14,681 bases of DNA. Origin: Leyella stercorea (lineage in GTDB: Bacteria > Bacteroidota > Bacteroidia > Bacteroidales > Bacteroidaceae). Under the pieces are notes generated by a model. The model saw only the letters and a list, made by a program, of their open reading frames with translations, did not search any database and was not told the origin of the DNA. The position numbers and the translations under genes were made by a program. The stretch's first letter is position 1, and each line of letters opens with the position of its first letter. This document shows positions 14,199 to 14,681 of this stretch, in pieces. The DNA is taken from the NCBI RefSeq assembly GCF_019052365.1, contig NZ_JAHQUY010000069.1, positions 1 through 14,681 on the forward strand. The letters run 5' to 3'.

Positions 14199-14408
14199 AT
14201 AAGGCGGATGCTATTTTCAGGGGGTGCACTTGTCTCAAGTGCACCAACCAAGCAAGAGGTGCACCAACCGAGCAAGAAGTGCACCAATCAGGCAAATGAA
14301 TGCCGTCTGCTTTGTTGGTGCAGCTGAGACAGCTGCACCCCCTGGAGGTTAGTGGCTGCGTGGGTACGGCAGGGATGCCATACCCTCCTATATTAGCATC
14401 CGTTTAAT
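14199..14408. mobile_element. Composite hairpin element, form C (210 bp)
   Basis: This is the same element as B in the same orientation, 40 bp longer. The right end TAGCATCCGTTTAAT (14394-14408) is the perfect complement of the left end of B; its own left end keeps only the inner CGGATGCTA (14205-14213). Hairpin 1 is at 14223-14245 and hairpin 2 at 14317-14339, again with loops GTCTC and GAGAC. The extra length is two additional 20-nt units (14239-14278). Confidence 0.7.
14239..14298 (+). repeat. Three 20-nt tandem units inside element C
   Basis: GTGCACCAACCAAGCAAGAG (14239-14258), GTGCACCAACCGAGCAAGAA (14259-14278) and GTGCACCAATCAGGCAAATG (14279-14298) are in exact tandem. Element B has only the last type, and element A has GTGCACCAATCGAGCAAGAA followed by a decayed second unit. 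The repeat has no spacers and is not a CRISPR array. Confidence 0.9.
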
Positions 14409-14456
14409 CCGAAAAATTCTCAAAAAAAACTTTTTTGTAATCCGCTTAACCCCATG

Positions 14457-14464
14457 CAAATATA
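14457..14464 (-). promoter_or_regulatory. Possible minus-strand -7 box facing the repeat region
   Basis: Read on the minus strand this is TATATTTG, an exact TAnnTTTG box. It would drive transcription leftwards through elements C and B. No minus-strand gene is seen there, so it may be chance in A+T-rich DNA or a promoter for a repeat-derived RNA. Confidence 0.3.
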
Positions 14465-14560
14465 GTACAAGTCACCTCCGCGAAAAAGTTCATTCTAGAG
14501 AAATGAGAGGCGCGTTTTTAGGTTTAAAAAGGCGAAAGTAGGATGAAAGGCAATAAAAAT

Positions 14561-14675
14561 TGAGACTTTTCAGTGTAAAACGATAGCTTTTACAAACTTT
14601 TCGTGAGACTTTACACTGTAACTCTTGAGACTTTACCCAGTAAAACCTATGCTTTTACCATGTAAAGTCTCACGA
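14561..14675. repeat. Inverted-repeat cluster built on TGAGACTTTACA
   Basis: TGAGACTTT occurs at 14561, 14604 and 14626, and inverted at 14664-14672. TCGTGAGACTTTACA (14601-14615) and TGTAAAGTCTCACGA (14661-14675) are a perfect 15-bp inverted pair 45 nt apart. Two small hairpins, TGTAAAA/TTTTACA (14574-14594) and GTAAAA/TTTTAC (14640-14658), each have a 7-base loop (CGATAGC and CCTATGC). The stretch 14465-14560 before it shows nothing recognisable. The cluster may continue beyond the window. Confidence 0.7.
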
Positions 14676-14681
14676 TAAGTT

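Noticed and set aside
14239..14298. 20-nt direct repeats considered as a CRISPR array
   Set aside because: Units are contiguous without spacers, only three in number, and no cas gene is present.

Overview
The window looks like chromosomal DNA of a Bacteroidota, most likely a Prevotella-like member of the Bacteroidales with G+C-rich genes and A+T-rich spacers. The evidence is four exact TAnnTTTG (-7) promoter boxes in front of genes, the usual lack of Shine-Dalgarno sequences, the PG_1098-type methyltransferase, the PCMD-domain secreted protein, and the typical Bacteroidales form of ParE. Species cannot be assigned from the sequence alone.

Layout, left to right. Positions 1-269 hold a repeat fragment and the control region of a small heat-shock protein gene (270-692), with a textbook sigma-54 promoter and an unusually strong Shine-Dalgarno sequence. 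A 17-bp-stem terminator separates it from a convergent ptb-buk operon (minus strand, 897-2898) for conversion between acyl-CoA and acyl-phosphate/ATP. Divergent from ptb is a SAM-dependent methyltransferase of the PG_1098/THUMP-like family (3086-4411), whose interdomain linker carries a 12-copy 9-nt minisatellite and a 4-copy 7-nt repeat. Next is a plus-strand run of a GNAT-like protein (4555-5703), topoisomerase IV subunit B (5767-7710) and an exported S41 protease (7726-9333), ended by a strong terminator. A second plus-strand run encodes envelope proteins: a secreted PCMD-domain protein (9580-10545), a BamA/TamA-like outer-membrane barrel (10622-11833) and an inner-membrane phosphoethanolamine transferase of the sulfatase fold (11884-13611).

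From 13612 to the right edge (about 1.07 kb) I see no credible gene. It is a dense patch of structured repeats. Copies B (13975-14144) and C (14199-14408) belong to one composite element with 15-bp terminal inverted repeats and two internal hairpins whose five-base loops, GTCTC and GAGAC, are complementary. C differs from B by exactly two extra 20-nt units. A related form, A (13621-13764), folds as one long interrupted hairpin. Many GGATTAAACGGAT motifs surround B and C, and a different inverted-repeat family built on TGAGACTTTACA fills the last 120 bases.

The genes themselves are recognisable housekeeping, metabolic and envelope functions. The least explained material is the composite hairpin element family, the sigma-54/Shine-Dalgarno control of the heat-shock gene, the repeat-filled methyltransferase linker, and a three-arm set of mutually exclusive hairpins just before parE.
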